NCBI RefSeq assembly: GCF_015163655.1
Contig: NZ_JADEUF010000022.1
Coordinates: 1-43,077 of the forward strand
Length of the DNA: 43,077 bases
Source: Xenorhabdus griffiniae
GTDB lineage: Bacteria > Pseudomonadota > Gammaproteobacteria > Enterobacterales > Enterobacteriaceae
Direction of reading: 5' to 3'
The translations under genes and the position numbers were made by a program. The notes below the pieces were generated by a model, which saw nothing but the letters and a program-made list of their open reading frames with translations, searched no databases and was not told the origin of the DNA. This document shows positions 21,556 through 30,696 of this stretch, in pieces. Positions within the stretch are counted from its first letter, which is position 1. Each line of letters opens with the position of its first letter.

Positions 21556-22512
21556 GCCGGATAACAATTGCAGAACGATTGGTATTGTCACCAGTGCGAT
21601 AAATAGAGAAATAATAATAGAAAGGGAAATGGTTTCCTGTTTGAAACCATACTTATTAGCAAAAACATACACGCCTGCACCGATAGGCTGCGCAGCCATA
21701 ATAATTGCGGCAATCAACCAAATATTGTCAGCTTGCTGCATACCAAACAGATAATAAGCGCAAATAAACGTAACCAACGGTTGTATCCCTAGTTTGAGTA
21801 ACAACATTGGTACAACCAATTTTAATGCTTCCGCATTAATATGCTCTTTAACCTTAAGCCGCGATAATCCCAGTCCTAAAGCAAATAACGCCGTTGGGCC
21901 TGCGGCATTACCAAGAAATGCCGCCAATGATTGCAAAAATTTTGGTACGGGAATCTCGAAATAGACGAAGATTAAACCTGCGATGACTGAAATAGTCAGG
22001 GGGTTACTCAATGTCACCTTTAATGACCTAACCAGACTTCGGCTGATGGATATGTTGCTACCCGATTGACGAATAGAAAGAACATCGTAAGTAATAATGA
22101 CAGCTATAATGGCTGGGATATTATGCAGGATCGTAGCTATAGCGGCAGGAAGCGCAGCAGATTCACCATAGACAGAGATTAGGATTGGAACTCCCATATA
22201 TCCGGTAGTGCCATAACATGCTCCCATGCCTAAAAGAGAAGATTGAGGCAAACCAATCCCCATAATTTTGGCTACTAACACACCTAAAACATACACGACC
22301 CCAATGCCGGCCAAACTAGCAACAATAAATCCCCATTGTTGAAGTTCACTCACATCTGCACGTGCAATAGCCAGAAACAATAAGGCAGGGAGTGCAATAT
22401 AAAGCACATAATCGTTGATTAATTTATCGGAATGTCCGCTATCAGGACGCAAACGACCAAAACAATATCCGATAAAAATAACCAGAAATATGGGGGCAAC
22501 TATCATAAACAT
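21553..22512 (-). CDS. AEC (auxin efflux carrier) family transporter
   Basis: This is a 319-residue inner-membrane protein of the AEC family, which includes the malonate carrier MdcF and YfdV-type proteins. About ten hydrophobic helices are visible in a five-plus-five arrangement. They begin MIVAPIFLVIFIGYCFGRLR and include LLGMGACYGTTGYMGVPILI (about residues 93-112), the conserved NP motif in LSNPLTISVIAGLI (about 172-185) and GPTALFALGLGLSR. The substrate is not determined. It is divergent from a LysR gene 189 bp away, which is its likely regulator. The start may be 22512 or the ATG two codons later. The stop codon overlaps a repeat fragment. Confidence 0.88.
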   Translation of the reverse strand: MFMIVAPIFLVIFIGYCFGRLRPDSGHSDKLINDYVLYIALPALLFLAIARADVSELQQWGFIVASLAGIGVVYVLGVLVAKIMGIGLPQSSLLGMGACYGTTGYMGVPILISVYGESAALPAAIATILHNIPAIIAVIITYDVLSIRQSGSNISISRSLVRSLKVTLSNPLTISVIAGLIFVYFEIPVPKFLQSLAAFLGNAAGPTALFALGLGLSRLKVKEHINAEALKLVVPMLLLKLGIQPLVTFICAYYLFGMQQADNIWLIAAIIMAAQPIGAGVYVFANKYGFKQETISLSIIISLFIALVTIPIVLQLLSG

Positions 22513-22701
22513 TTAGATTAATTCCATATGAGTGTTGATAAAACGTCTCGAAAATTTCCCTGGTGTATTAGACTTGCTGTCATTATTCAGAATAAATATT
22601 GGCTATTTTTTGATGATATTGCTGTAATCATTTAATTCTGTTAAATAAATAATTCCTTTCTTATCATTAAATTTATTAATGATGACAACAAAGGCGATAC
22701 T

Positions 22702-23607
22702 ATGAAACTGGATATTCGTACCGATCGTTTTGATGGGCGTGGTATAACGCTTGAGCAACTACGCGCGTTTGTATTCGTCGCGACACATGGTGGATTTGCT
22801 AAAGCTGGGGAAGAGTTGGGCCGCACACAACCAACGCTTAGCCTAAGTATTAAACGACTTGAAGAAGATATCGGATGTCGTTTAATTGATCGACGCCAAG
22901 GCACTATTATTGGATTAACCAATGAAGGTAAACAGCTATTACCCGCTGCCAAAGATATTCTTTTCCGCATGACCCAAGCGCTACAATCGGTAAGAAAATT
23001 CCAGTTGAGAGGCAAAATTGCACTTGGTGTCCCTGATGATTTCAGCATTAGAAACCTGCATAAAGCGATCTCCTGCTGTCTGGAGGAACATCCTGAATTA
23101 AAAATAGAAATTACCGCCGCTTCATCACCTGTACTTTCTGCCTTATTAGAAAAACAGCAATTAGATATGGCCATCACTAAAGAAATAGCGGGACAACCCA
23201 TCAATACCAATCATAAAAGCATCTTGAGAATTGAACCGCTACATTGGGTTGCTGTAGAAAACAAGCACTTCAATAACCTACAAGAAATTCCACTGGTTAT
23301 TTTTCCTGATGGCTGTGTCATTCGCCAATGTGCCATAAACGCACTGGAACATGTGGGTAAACCTTATTTTCTCGCGTATGTCAGTGCTTCATTTGAAAAT
23401 GTGAAAAGTGCCATAGCACACGGTTTGGGCATTGGGTTGTTGCCACGCCACTCATTAACCGATGCTCTATGTGTATTATCTTCCGAACATGGTGTCCCTA
23501 ATGTTCCTGCCATTCAGCTGGTTTTACATGTGACTGCCCAAGGTAAGTTATACACATTATTTGCCGACTACCTGCGCCATTCGTTGTCGGAAGAAATGTC
23601 GGTATAA
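22702..23607 (+). CDS. LysR-type transcriptional regulator, probable regulator of the AEC transporter
   Basis: This is a 301-residue LysR-family protein. The winged HTH spans about residues 16-75, with ITLEQLRAFVFVATHGGFAK, ELGRTQPTLSLSIKRLEEDI and RLIDRRQG. A short 15-residue N-terminal extension precedes the domain. The effector domain runs from about 100, with GKIALGVPDDFSIRNLHKAI and HGLGIGLLPRHSLTDAL. Divergence from the AEC gene with a 189 bp shared gap is the usual LysR regulator and target layout. The ribosome site is poor. The stop codon lies inside a threefold 11-12 bp tandem repeat. Confidence 0.88.
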   Translation: MKLDIRTDRFDGRGITLEQLRAFVFVATHGGFAKAGEELGRTQPTLSLSIKRLEEDIGCRLIDRRQGTIIGLTNEGKQLLPAAKDILFRMTQALQSVRKFQLRGKIALGVPDDFSIRNLHKAISCCLEEHPELKIEITAASSPVLSALLEKQQLDMAITKEIAGQPINTNHKSILRIEPLHWVAVENKHFNNLQEIPLVIFPDGCVIRQCAINALEHVGKPYFLAYVSASFENVKSAIAHGLGIGLLPRHSLTDALCVLSSEHGVPNVPAIQLVLHVTAQGKLYTLFADYLRHSLSEEMSV

Positions 23608-23628
23608 ATGTCGGTAAAATGTCGGCAT
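23594..23628 (+). repeat. Threefold 11-12 bp tandem repeat over a stop codon
   Basis: The units AAATGTCGGTAT, AAATGTCGGTA and AAATGTCGGCAT follow one another. The TAA of the LysR gene lies at the junction of units one and two. It looks like a slippage duplication of the last codons. Confidence 0.8.
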
Positions 23629-23639
23629 AAAGTTACGTC

Positions 23640-23668
23640 TGTCCACAAGCGGTTGCTCTCGGTATAAT
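23640..23668 (+). promoter_or_regulatory. Possible engB promoter
   Basis: A perfect -10 TATAAT (23663-23668) lies 17 bp after TGTCCA (23640-23645), which matches only half of the -35 consensus. It is 42 bp upstream of the engB start. Confidence 0.4.
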
Positions 23669-23709
23669 CACCGCGCTATTTTTGTGTATTCCTCAGGGAG
23701 ATAACCATT

Positions 23710-24333
23710 TTGACCATCAAGAACTACAACTATCATATGACCCACTTTATTACGAGTGCACCTGACATTCGCCACCTGCCTCAAGATGTGGGCATTGAGG
23801 TCGCGTTTGCCGGTAGGTCAAATGCGGGTAAATCCAGCGCCCTGAATGCACTGACCCGCCAAAAGAGCCTTGCGCGTACCAGTAAGACCCCTGGCCGTAC
23901 CCAATTAATTAACCTGTTCGAAGTCGAAGAAGGAGTCCGTTTGGTCGACTTGCCTGGCTATGGTTACGCTGAAGTCCCGGAAGAGATGAAACGTAAATGG
24001 CAGAAGGCGTTGGGAGAATATCTCCAGAAGCGCGAATGCCTGTTAGGGCTGGTGGTTTTGATGGATATCCGCCATCCGCTGAAAGATCTGGATAGGCAAA
24101 TGATTGAATGGGCGGTCGTGACGCAAGTTCCCGTCATGGTATTACTAACTAAAGCCGATAAACTGGCTTCCGGTGCCCGTAAAAGCCAACTGGCAAAAGT
24201 TCGTCAGGAATTGATCTCTTTGGATGGTGATATTCAAATTGAATACTTCTCTGCCTTGAAAAAAATCGGCATCGATAAACTAGAGCAAAAACTCAACCTT
24301 TGGTTCAATCAACCTACCATTGAAGCGGAATAA
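23710..24333 (+). CDS. engB: Ribosome biogenesis GTPase EngB (YihA/YsxC)
   Basis: EngB is an essential TrmE-Era-EngA-EngB-class GTPase needed for assembly of the large ribosomal subunit. The protein is 207 residues from a TTG at 23710. An ATG ten codons later would cut into the conserved N-terminus. AGGGAGA sits about 10 bases before the TTG, which supports it. The P-loop is [12 protein letters not shown] (about residues 36-47). [12 protein letters not shown] (switch I), [15 protein letters not shown] (about 82-96) and LLTKADKL follow. The gene is convergent with spf and polA, as in E. coli. Confidence 0.95.
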   Translation: MTIKNYNYHMTHFITSAPDIRHLPQDVGIEVAFAGRSNAGKSSALNALTRQKSLARTSKTPGRTQLINLFEVEEGVRLVDLPGYGYAEVPEEMKRKWQKALGEYLQKRECLLGLVVLMDIRHPLKDLDRQMIEWAVVTQVPVMVLLTKADKLASGARKSQLAKVRQELISLDGDIQIEYFSALKKIGIDKLEQKLNLWFNQPTIEAE

Positions 24334-24365
24334 CTCCGCTCCCTGTCCTGCCATCAATCGGGCAT

Positions 24366-24475
24366 AAAAAAACGCCCCAGTCAAAAGAAATGACTGGGGC
24401 AGCTAATATTCAGCTAAATCCGATTACGTGAAGTAAAAGGTCTGAAAGATAGAACATCTTACCTCTGTACCCTAC
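24366..24475 (-). ncRNA. spf: Spot 42 small RNA
   Basis: Read on the minus strand, the RNA starts GTAGGGTACAGAGGTAAGAT and runs about 110 nt, almost base for base the E. coli Spot 42 sequence as I recall it. It ends in the terminator stem TGCCCCAGTCA/TGACTGGGGC followed by seven U. The differences I see are in the GCTGAATATTAGC region and in the terminator loop. Spot 42 is an Hfq-dependent repressor of secondary carbon metabolism genes, itself repressed by CRP-cAMP in E. coli. A candidate -10, TAAAGT, ends 8 bases before the start. The location between polA and engB is conserved. Confidence 0.95.
24410..24457 (-). CDS. spfP: SpfP, 15-residue peptide encoded inside Spot 42
   Basis: An ATG 19 nt into Spot 42, preceded by AGAGG, opens a 15-codon frame reading MFYLSDLLLHVIGFS, then TGA. 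The E. coli counterpart differs, from memory, only in the last residue (G there). In E. coli this peptide has been reported to bind CRP and dampen its activity, making Spot 42 a dual-function RNA. Retention of the full frame here, with only a C-terminal change, suggests it is also translated in this organism. Translation itself is inferred. Confidence 0.7.
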   Translation of the reverse strand: MFYLSDLLLHVIGFS

Positions 24476-24730
24476 GCCGATAACTTTAACCTATTCTTTT
24501 CATCAAAAAAAGACTTTTTTGTAATTAATTTTCACTAATTACCTCGATTCAGCTGTTAACATTTAAGCAAATCAGGTTATTATGGCGTCATTAATGTAGT
24601 TTAATTACATATTTATGAGAGCTAGATCTAATCTAAAACCTAACTGAAATTCTTGTCACACGCCTTTTCACGGCGTCATTGAGATAATTACAGTTCATTA
24701 AATAAGCAGCATTTTCATAAAAATCATTCA

Positions 24731-24757
24731 ATAAAAAAAACCGCATTTCTGCGGCTC
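24731..24757 (-). terminator. polA intrinsic terminator
   Basis: On the minus strand GCCGCAGAAATGCGG is followed by an eight-base T run. The hairpin is compact with a tight loop. It lies about 30 bp past the polA stop codon. Confidence 0.85.
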
Positions 24758-24785
24758 TTTTTCTGCTGCTAAGATAAAAAGGAGA

Positions 24786-27578
24786 TCAGTGTGCCTGATC
24801 CCAATTTTCACCAATCCCAACATCCACTTTTAACGGCACATCAAGCTGCATACTTTGTTCCATCAACTCCCTGATTTTCTGCCCTGCGGTCTCCAGCTCT
24901 GATTCATGGACTTCAAATACCAATTCATCGTGAACCTGCATGATCATACGCACATTTGGCTGTTCACTGACAATCCAGTTATCTACTGCAATCATTGCCA
25001 ATTTGATGATATCCGCTGCCGTTCCCTGCATCGGTGCATTGATAGCTTCACGCTCTGACGCCTTGCGGCGCATAGCATTACGCGATTTGATATCCGGCAG
25101 GTATAACCGACGGCCTTCCAGCGTTTCGACAAATCCATGATCAGCCGCCTGCGCCCGTGTACGCTCCATATAAGTCAACACCCCTGGATAACGTTCAAAA
25201 TAGAGATCCATATAGCGCTGTGCTTCACCACGCGGAATACCTAACTGGCGGGATAGACCAAACGAACTCATACCGTAAATCAGGCCAAAGTTAATCGCTT
25301 TAGCACTGCGACGCTGCTCGCTAGTCACTTGTTCCAATGGAACACCAAACACTTCCGCAGCCGTCGCACGGTGGATGTCCTTACCTTGGGCAAATGCTTC
25401 CAACAGACCTTTGTCCTGTGACAAATGCGCCATAATGCGCAATTCAATTTGTGAATAGTCCGCCGCCATAATGCGATAACCTTCTGGGGCAATAAATGCC
25501 TGACGGATGCGGCGCCCTTCACCATTGCGAACAGGGATGTTTTGCAAATTTGGATCACGAGAAGAGAGACGTCCCGTCGCCGTTACCGCCTGATGATAAG
25601 AGGTATGAACTCGATTCGTCAGTGGGTGCACCATCTGAGGCAATTTATCAGTATAAGTGGTTTTCAATTTTGCCAGGCCACGATGTTCCAAAATCACCCT
25701 TGCCAATTCATGGTGTTCTGCCAACTCTTCCAGCACTTCTTCATTTGTTGAAGGTGCGCCATTTGGCGTCTTTTTCAAGACAGGCAAGTTCATTTTTTCA
25801 AATAAGATGACTTGTAGTTGTTTTGGTGACGCCAGATTGAATTCTTCCCCTGCCAACTCGTAAGCGGATTTTTCCAGTTCATCCAAACGCGCAGTGATTT
25901 CCCTTGAATGTTCTGCCAATGTTTGGGCGTTGATCAACACCCCTGTTCTTTCCATACGGGATAGCACCGGCACCAGCGGCATTTCGATCTTCTGGAAAAC
26001 TTTTTGCAGAGTTGGCGCATTTTCTAGCTGAGGGTACATGACCTGATGTAGCCTAAGAGTCACATCCGCATCTTCCGCTGCATATTTTGCGGCTTCCTCC
26101 AATGGAATTTGATTGAAGGTGAGTTGCTTTTTACCCTTGCCGGCAATTTCTTCAAATGTGGTGGTTTTATAACCCAGATGACGATCAGCAAGGCTATCCA
26201 TATCATGCCGCCCTGCGACGCTGTTCAAAACATACGATTCCAGCATGGTATCGAAAACAATGCCATTTAAAGCAATGTCATAACGTGCCAAAACCCCACG
26301 ATCAAATTTCAGGTTTTGACCAATTTTAGGCAGATTAGCGTCCTCCAGCAGCGGTTTTAATGCTGTGAGAACTTCATGCAGATCCAATTGCTGGGGCGCA
26401 TCCAGATAATCGTGTCCCAATGGCAGATAAGCGGCTTCAACTTCTGATTCCCCCACGGCAATGGCAAAGGACATCCCCACCAGGTTAGCTGTTAAGGTGT
26501 CAAGACTGTCGGTTTCAGTATCAAAAGAGAACGCCGGTGCCTGTTTCAGTTTTTCAATCCACTGATCAAGGGATTGGCGTTCAAGGATGGTTTGATAATT
26601 TTCCGGTGAAATTTTAGCGCCAGCTGGTGCAACAGCCACTGGTTCTGACTTAGCGTTGGCTGAGGCAGGTTTTTTCCCATTGCCTTCCAGCCAACTGCCA
26701 TTCTGTACGTCACTGATCCAACGTTTGAATTCATAATGACTAAACAGTGCCAGTAACGCCTCCGTATCCGGTGGCATAACAGAAAGCTCTAAACAGGTCT
26801 TATCCAGCTCAACGTCAGTTTTGATTGTCGCCAATTGGTAGGAAAGATAAGCCACCTCTTTATATTGTTCCATTTTACCACCCAGAGTTTTAGCTCCACG
26901 GAAACCAAGTGTGGCAATTTCATCAAGACGGGTATAGATCTCATCCAATCCGCCAATACCCTGCAATAGCCCCAGAGCGGTTTTTTCACCCACTCCCGGC
27001 ACCCCTGGAATATTATCGGAAGAATCTCCCATGAGAGCGAGAAAATCGATCATCAATTCAGGCGGGATACCATATTTCCCCTCCACCTCTTCTGGCCCCA
27101 AGATAGTGTTAGTCATGGTGTTAATCAGCGTGATATTTGGCGTCACCAATTGCGCCATATCTTTATCACCTGTGCTAATCAGCACCGAACGGCCCTCTTT
27201 TTCAGCTTGCAAAGCCAATGTACCGATAACATCGTCAGCTTCAACCCCCGGCACAACCAGAATTGGCAGTCCCATCGCATTAACCATTTTATGCAACGGT
27301 TCAATCTGTAAACGCAAATCATCCGGCATTGGTGGTCGATGGGATTTATATTCAGCAAATAGCTCATCACGGAACGTTTTGCCTTTGGCATCAAACACAA
27401 CCGCCACATGGCTGGGTTTATACTGAATAACCAAACTTCGTAACATGTTCAGTACACCATACATGGCGCCCGTCGGTTCTCCTGAACTGTTTGTCAGTGG
27501 TGGAAACGCATGGTATGCACGATAAAGGTATGAAGAACCATCAACCAAAATCAGGGGATTGTCTGCTATCTGTGCCAT
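24786..27578 (-). CDS. polA: DNA polymerase I
   Basis: DNA polymerase I removes RNA primers from Okazaki fragments and fills repair gaps. The start at 27578 gives 930 residues beginning [20 protein letters not shown], against 928 in E. coli. The longer frame adds 16 unrelated residues. The 5' nuclease domain (about 1-320) has [23 protein letters not shown] and [18 protein letters not shown]. The 3'-5' exonuclease (about 330-520) keeps the acidic pair in FDTETDSLD, so proofreading should be active. The polymerase domain has [15 protein letters not shown] (motif A), [15 protein letters not shown] (motif B) and [10 protein letters not shown] (motif C). It is a complete, ordinary PolA. The upstream region has DnaA-box-like sites. 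Confidence 0.97.
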   Translation of the reverse strand: MAQIADNPLILVDGSSYLYRAYHAFPPLTNSSGEPTGAMYGVLNMLRSLVIQYKPSHVAVVFDAKGKTFRDELFAEYKSHRPPMPDDLRLQIEPLHKMVNAMGLPILVVPGVEADDVIGTLALQAEKEGRSVLISTGDKDMAQLVTPNITLINTMTNTILGPEEVEGKYGIPPELMIDFLALMGDSSDNIPGVPGVGEKTALGLLQGIGGLDEIYTRLDEIATLGFRGAKTLGGKMEQYKEVAYLSYQLATIKTDVELDKTCLELSVMPPDTEALLALFSHYEFKRWISDVQNGSWLEGNGKKPASANAKSEPVAVAPAGAKISPENYQTILERQSLDQWIEKLKQAPAFSFDTETDSLDTLTANLVGMSFAIAVGESEVEAAYLPLGHDYLDAPQQLDLHEVLTALKPLLEDANLPKIGQNLKFDRGVLARYDIALNGIVFDTMLESYVLNSVAGRHDMDSLADRHLGYKTTTFEEIAGKGKKQLTFNQIPLEEAAKYAAEDADVTLRLHQVMYPQLENAPTLQKVFQKIEMPLVPVLSRMERTGVLINAQTLAEHSREITARLDELEKSAYELAGEEFNLASPKQLQVILFEKMNLPVLKKTPNGAPSTNEEVLEELAEHHELARVILEHRGLAKLKTTYTDKLPQMVHPLTNRVHTSYHQAVTATGRLSSRDPNLQNIPVRNGEGRRIRQAFIAPEGYRIMAADYSQIELRIMAHLSQDKGLLEAFAQGKDIHRATAAEVFGVPLEQVTSEQRRSAKAINFGLIYGMSSFGLSRQLGIPRGEAQRYMDLYFERYPGVLTYMERTRAQAADHGFVETLEGRRLYLPDIKSRNAMRRKASEREAINAPMQGTAADIIKLAMIAVDNWIVSEQPNVRMIMQVHDELVFEVHESELETAGQKIRELMEQSMQLDVPLKVDVGIGENWDQAH

Positions 27579-27702
27579 AAGATTTTCTTCGTTGTTCTGT
27601 GGGATGAATAAAGAATAGAATGCCATACTGTGTCGTTATAGACGAATTTTGCGGGAATTTTCTCGTACTAACTTGCATTTTATGACAAATATTCTGATGA
27701 GT

Positions 27703-27857
27703 TCTCTGTGGATAACTTTGTGCACAAAAAATGGCATATAAATCAGATTTATGTTTATAACCACAGAGAGTGGATAACAGGCGATAAAAAATCAATGAAT
27801 TACGCAAAATATTAAATAAATATTACAACCGCTTTAAAATCACTGACTTGTGGATAT
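27703..27857. promoter_or_regulatory. DnaA-box-like cluster upstream of polA
   Basis: TGTGGATAA (27707-27715) is a perfect inverted copy of the DnaA box TTATCCACA. AGTGGATAA (27769-27777) and TGTGGATAT (27849-27857) each differ by one base and point the same way. ATAACCACA (27757-27765) is a weaker one in the opposite direction. TCTCTGTGG and CCACAGAGA also form an inverted repeat around the first and the weaker box. DnaA stimulation of polA has been reported in E. coli, so a regulatory role is plausible. Confidence 0.5.
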
Positions 27858-27894
27858 TACCGGAATTTATGTTATGAAAGGTGTTTTTTGGCAA

Positions 27895-27929
27895 GTATTG
27901 TGCCAACTTTCTCATGGCTGGCACAATAC
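27895..27929. terminator. Possible dsbA-side terminator hairpin
   Basis: GTATTGTGCCA and TGGCACAATAC are perfectly complementary with a 13-base loop. It lies 59 bp beyond the dsbA stop. On the minus strand no T run follows, so it may stabilise mRNA and not stop transcription. Confidence 0.4.
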
Positions 27930-27987
27930 CTATATTATTTTATATTAATACTCGCGTTTTTGTTTCGTCACGCCACCTTCTTGCAAC

Positions 27988-28611
27988 TTATTTTTTGTTC
28001 ACCAGATAGTTTACTACCTCAGAGAATTTCTGTGAGTAATCTAAAGCTGAACGAGTATCAATTCCACCATTGTTAATCAAATACTTGCCATTAACAAAGA
28101 TCGACGGAACACCACGCAAGTTAAAATCCTGGGCTGACTGACGCTCTTTAGCGGCGACTGATTGCACGATAAAGCTGTTCAGGGCTGCATCATACTGTTC
28201 ACCAGATACACCCGCTTTAATGAAGGCATTGCGGATATCTTCTTTGCTCTTAATAGTTTGGCTTTTCTGAATGCCATCAAACAAAATAGGTGTGACTTTA
28301 TCTTCAATCTTCATGACAATGGCGACTGCCCAGGCATCAGTCAATGCTTTCCCCAAAGGTCCAAGAAAATCCACATGATAACGTTCATGAGTCACACCTG
28401 CCGGCAAGTTTTTTTCAACCGTAGCAGGAACATGATAAACATTTTCAAACTGATAGCAGTGAGGACAATAAAAAGAGAAAAACTCTACCACCTGAGGCTG
28501 ATTTTCAACCGGATTTTTTAACTCGGTATACTGTTTGCCTTCAGAGAAACCGGAAGCAGATGCATTAAATGCCATAAACGCTCCCACCAGTGCTAGCCAA
28601 AATTTCTTCAT
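27988..28611 (-). CDS. dsbA: Periplasmic thiol:disulfide oxidoreductase DsbA
   Basis: DsbA introduces disulfide bonds into exported proteins and is reoxidised by DsbB. The start at 28611 gives 207 residues and follows TTTGGAGACC. A TTG four codons upstream is an artefact. The signal peptide is residues 1-19 (MKKFWLALVGAFMAFNASA). The active site is CPHC at Cys49-Cys52 of the precursor, in VVEFFSFYCPHCYQFE. The cis-proline loop is LRGVPSIFVNGKYL. The thioredoxin fold is interrupted by the helical insert (about 85-160). srkA ends 17 bp upstream of the start, giving the yihD-srkA-dsbA operon order of E. coli. Confidence 0.96.
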   Translation of the reverse strand: MKKFWLALVGAFMAFNASASGFSEGKQYTELKNPVENQPQVVEFFSFYCPHCYQFENVYHVPATVEKNLPAGVTHERYHVDFLGPLGKALTDAWAVAIVMKIEDKVTPILFDGIQKSQTIKSKEDIRNAFIKAGVSGEQYDAALNSFIVQSVAAKERQSAQDFNLRGVPSIFVNGKYLINNGGIDTRSALDYSQKFSEVVNYLVNKK

Positions 28612-28628
28612 AATGGTCTCCAAAAAAA

Positions 28629-29615
28629 TTAATACATCGGGTTGAGCTGTAAAGGCGGCTCTTGTAACAGCCGAACTTGTTCAGAAAAAAGACTCACTTG
28701 CTTATGCCAAAAATCACTATCAGCCATCCACGGAAATGCTTTTGGGAAAGCCGGATCTTGCCAGCGACGAGCAACCCAGGCTAAATAATAGACCATTCGC
28801 ATCGCACGCAGAGGCTCTATTAATGCCAAGGTCTTGGGATCAAATGCCATAAACTGACCATATGACTCAAGCAAGATATCCAACTGGATCAACCGTTCTT
28901 GCCGTGAACCACTCAGCAACATCCACAAATCCTGAATAGCGGGACCATTGCGGGCATCATCAAGATCCACAAACCAGGCTTCATCACGCCACAAGATATT
29001 ACCAGCATGGCAATCACCATGCAGCCGTAATACTTGCCAATTATCATGCCATTGGCTTGCGACTGCCTGATTCAATTCATCTAATGCAGCCAGAAAATGC
29101 TGTTTATGTCGGGCGGGAATGAGTTCACATTCAGCCAGATATTGATACGGCTGATATAAATATTCATTCAAATTAAGGGTAGGACGAGCAGAAAATGGTT
29201 TCTTTGCCCCAATTTGATGCATTCTTCCCAGCAATCGCCCAACGTCTTCCAGTTGGTCAAAACTATCTGACTCGTACTGACGTCCTCCCACACTAGGAAA
29301 AATAGCGAAGAAAAAACCACCATAATTCAGTACTGTCTGTCCGTCAAACATTAACGGCGCTGCCACAGGCAAATCGGCCTGCTGCAATTCGTGTGCAAAA
29401 TCATGTTCCTCCTGAATTTGCTGCTGGCTCCAGCGCAGAGGACGATAAAATTTCACAACATAGCGTTTGCGGTTCTCATCCATGAACTGATACACCCGAT
29501 TTTCATAGCTATTCAGTTCGGTTAGACCAGAATCAAGGTACAGGCCAGACTGCCCCAATGCATCCATAATTAAATCTGGCGTAATATTTTGAAAATTAAA
29601 AGCCTTCGGTTCCAT
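28629..29615 (-). CDS. srkA: Stress response serine/threonine kinase SrkA (YihE/RdoA)
   Basis: SrkA is a cytoplasmic protein kinase with a choline/aminoglycoside kinase fold that protects against stress-linked cell death in E. coli. From the ATG at 29615 it has 328 residues, the same as E. coli. A GTG one codon earlier is an alternative. Key segments are NSYENRVYQFMDENRKRYVV with KFYRP (lysine for ATP), the catalytic loop LHGDCHAGNILWRDE (about 203-217), and the metal-binding FVDLDDARNGP. The C-terminus EPPLQLNPMY is family-specific. It lies 21 bp after yihD and is upstream of dsbA, which it co-transcribes with in E. coli. Confidence 0.95.
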   Translation of the reverse strand: MEPKAFNFQNITPDLIMDALGQSGLYLDSGLTELNSYENRVYQFMDENRKRYVVKFYRPLRWSQQQIQEEHDFAHELQQADLPVAAPLMFDGQTVLNYGGFFFAIFPSVGGRQYESDSFDQLEDVGRLLGRMHQIGAKKPFSARPTLNLNEYLYQPYQYLAECELIPARHKQHFLAALDELNQAVASQWHDNWQVLRLHGDCHAGNILWRDEAWFVDLDDARNGPAIQDLWMLLSGSRQERLIQLDILLESYGQFMAFDPKTLALIEPLRAMRMVYYLAWVARRWQDPAFPKAFPWMADSDFWHKQVSLFSEQVRLLQEPPLQLNPMY

Positions 29616-29636
29616 CACAACACAGTTCTCTCTTCA

Positions 29637-29906
29637 TCAATCTTTAAGAATGCCCCGGGCACGCAACAACGCTGTTTTAAAATCCTCTTCATAATCTTTT
29701 TTCAACCCAGGGATTTCTGCACGGCTATCCGTACCACGCATTTTCAGGTGATAAATCAGAATATCATCCGTTAATTCAGATAACTGCCCTGTGAACCCCG
29801 CTTCATCAGCCAGTTTTTGCAAAAGCGCCAGCAGATTTAAATCCGGTTCATTCTTCCATACTGGATGTAAAAGTTCGATAACTTCATTGAGGCGGTGATA
29901 GGTCAT
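29637..29906 (-). CDS. yihD: YihD family protein
   Basis: This is an 89-residue protein of the YihD/DUF1040 family, of unknown function. The start at 29906 follows AAGGAACTAAAA and gives [20 protein letters not shown]. Starting at 29927 would add seven residues. The segments [19 protein letters not shown] and [20 protein letters not shown] match E. coli YihD. It heads the yihD-srkA-dsbA run. A perfect -35 TTGACA lies at 29976-29971 on the minus strand, but no matching -10 is evident. Confidence 0.92.
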   Translation of the reverse strand: MTYHRLNEVIELLHPVWKNEPDLNLLALLQKLADEAGFTGQLSELTDDILIYHLKMRGTDSRAEIPGLKKDYEEDFKTALLRARGILKD

Positions 29907-30093
29907 TTTTAGTTCCTTATAAATCACGATACAAATTAGCAGGGTTAATGGCTTTGAGAAAGCATTGGTCTGTCAAGGAGCGTAAAGTTATACTGCCACC
30001 TCAAGCAGCATGATTAGATATTGATTCACAATTGAAAGACAAAGGGTATACCAAACATTAAATATTTCATTGCCCAATATCAGGTGATTTAAC

Positions 30094-30696
30094 ATGACGC
30101 ATCCAAAAATCAGTGGCGCAATTCTGGCTGGGGGATTATCCACCCGCATGGGGGGAAACGACAAAGGATTGCTGCAATTTAACAATGCACCACTATATCA
30201 ACACATTGCCACAAGATTACAGCCGCAGGTTCATGAGCTGTTAATTAATGCCAATCGCAATCTGGGGATTTATCATCAGAGTGGCTATCCCATCATACCG
30301 GATATCATTGCCGATTTTTCCGGGCCATTGGCAGGTATGTTGGCGGTTTTAAAAAACGCTATCCACGAGTGGGTGGTATTTGTCCCCTGTGATGTTCCCA
30401 ATTTCCCTGAAAACCTGGTCGCAAAACTGTGGCACTACAAACAAGACGCCCGGGCTGCTTATGCACATGATTGCGAACGTGCGCATCCTACCTTGGTATT
30501 AATGCACCGCAGTCTCATTCCTCGTCTGGAAAGCTATCTCGCTTTGGGAGACAGGAAACTGATGTTCTTTATGCAGATGATCAAGGCAAAGGCGATCTAT
30601 TTTCCCAATCCCAATGCGTTCACCAACTTAAATACCCCTGAAGAATGCCATCACTGGAAATACCATCATTGGGAACACCTTCAGGAGACGGCATGA
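30094..30696 (+). CDS. mobA: Molybdenum cofactor guanylyltransferase
   Basis: MobA attaches GMP to molybdopterin to make the molybdopterin guanine dinucleotide cofactor used by nitrate, DMSO and formate enzymes. The protein is 200 residues. The nucleotide-binding signature is ILAGGLSTRMGGNDKGLLQF (about residues 9-28). DFSGPLAGMLAVLKN (about 70-84) and FVPCDVPNFPENLVAKLWHY follow, with the metal-binding Asp in PCDVP. The C-terminal NAFTNLNTPEECHHWK is typical. The ribosome site is CAGGTGA. It overlaps mobB by 4 bp (ATGA). Confidence 0.94.
   Translation: MTHPKISGAILAGGLSTRMGGNDKGLLQFNNAPLYQHIATRLQPQVHELLINANRNLGIYHQSGYPIIPDIIADFSGPLAGMLAVLKNAIHEWVVFVPCDVPNFPENLVAKLWHYKQDARAAYAHDCERAHPTLVLMHRSLIPRLESYLALGDRKLMFFMQMIKAKAIYFPNPNAFTNLNTPEECHHWKYHHWEHLQETA

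Larger units (their letters stand above)
24334..24785. other. Non-coding region between engB and polA
   Basis: This 452 bp stretch contains spf, its upstream control region (24476-24540) and the polA terminator. TGTAATTAATTTTCACT (24520-24536) resembles a CRP site, but the half-sites are one base too far apart. Positions 24540-24725 are AT-rich and show nothing I recognise. Confidence 0.6.
27579..27987. other. Non-coding region between polA and dsbA
   Basis: This 409 bp stretch includes three DnaA-box-like 9-mers and an 11 bp inverted repeat near the dsbA end. The polA promoter must lie here, but its boxes are not clear. Confidence 0.6.

Noticed and set aside
24520-24536. CRP site upstream of spf
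   Set aside because: TGTAA and TCACT half-sites are separated by seven bases instead of six and each has a mismatch, so I mention it only as a weak resemblance.
27703-27857. Replication origin
   Set aside because: The few DnaA-box-like motifs lack a 13-mer AT array and the gidA, mnmG or dnaA neighbours expected at oriC.
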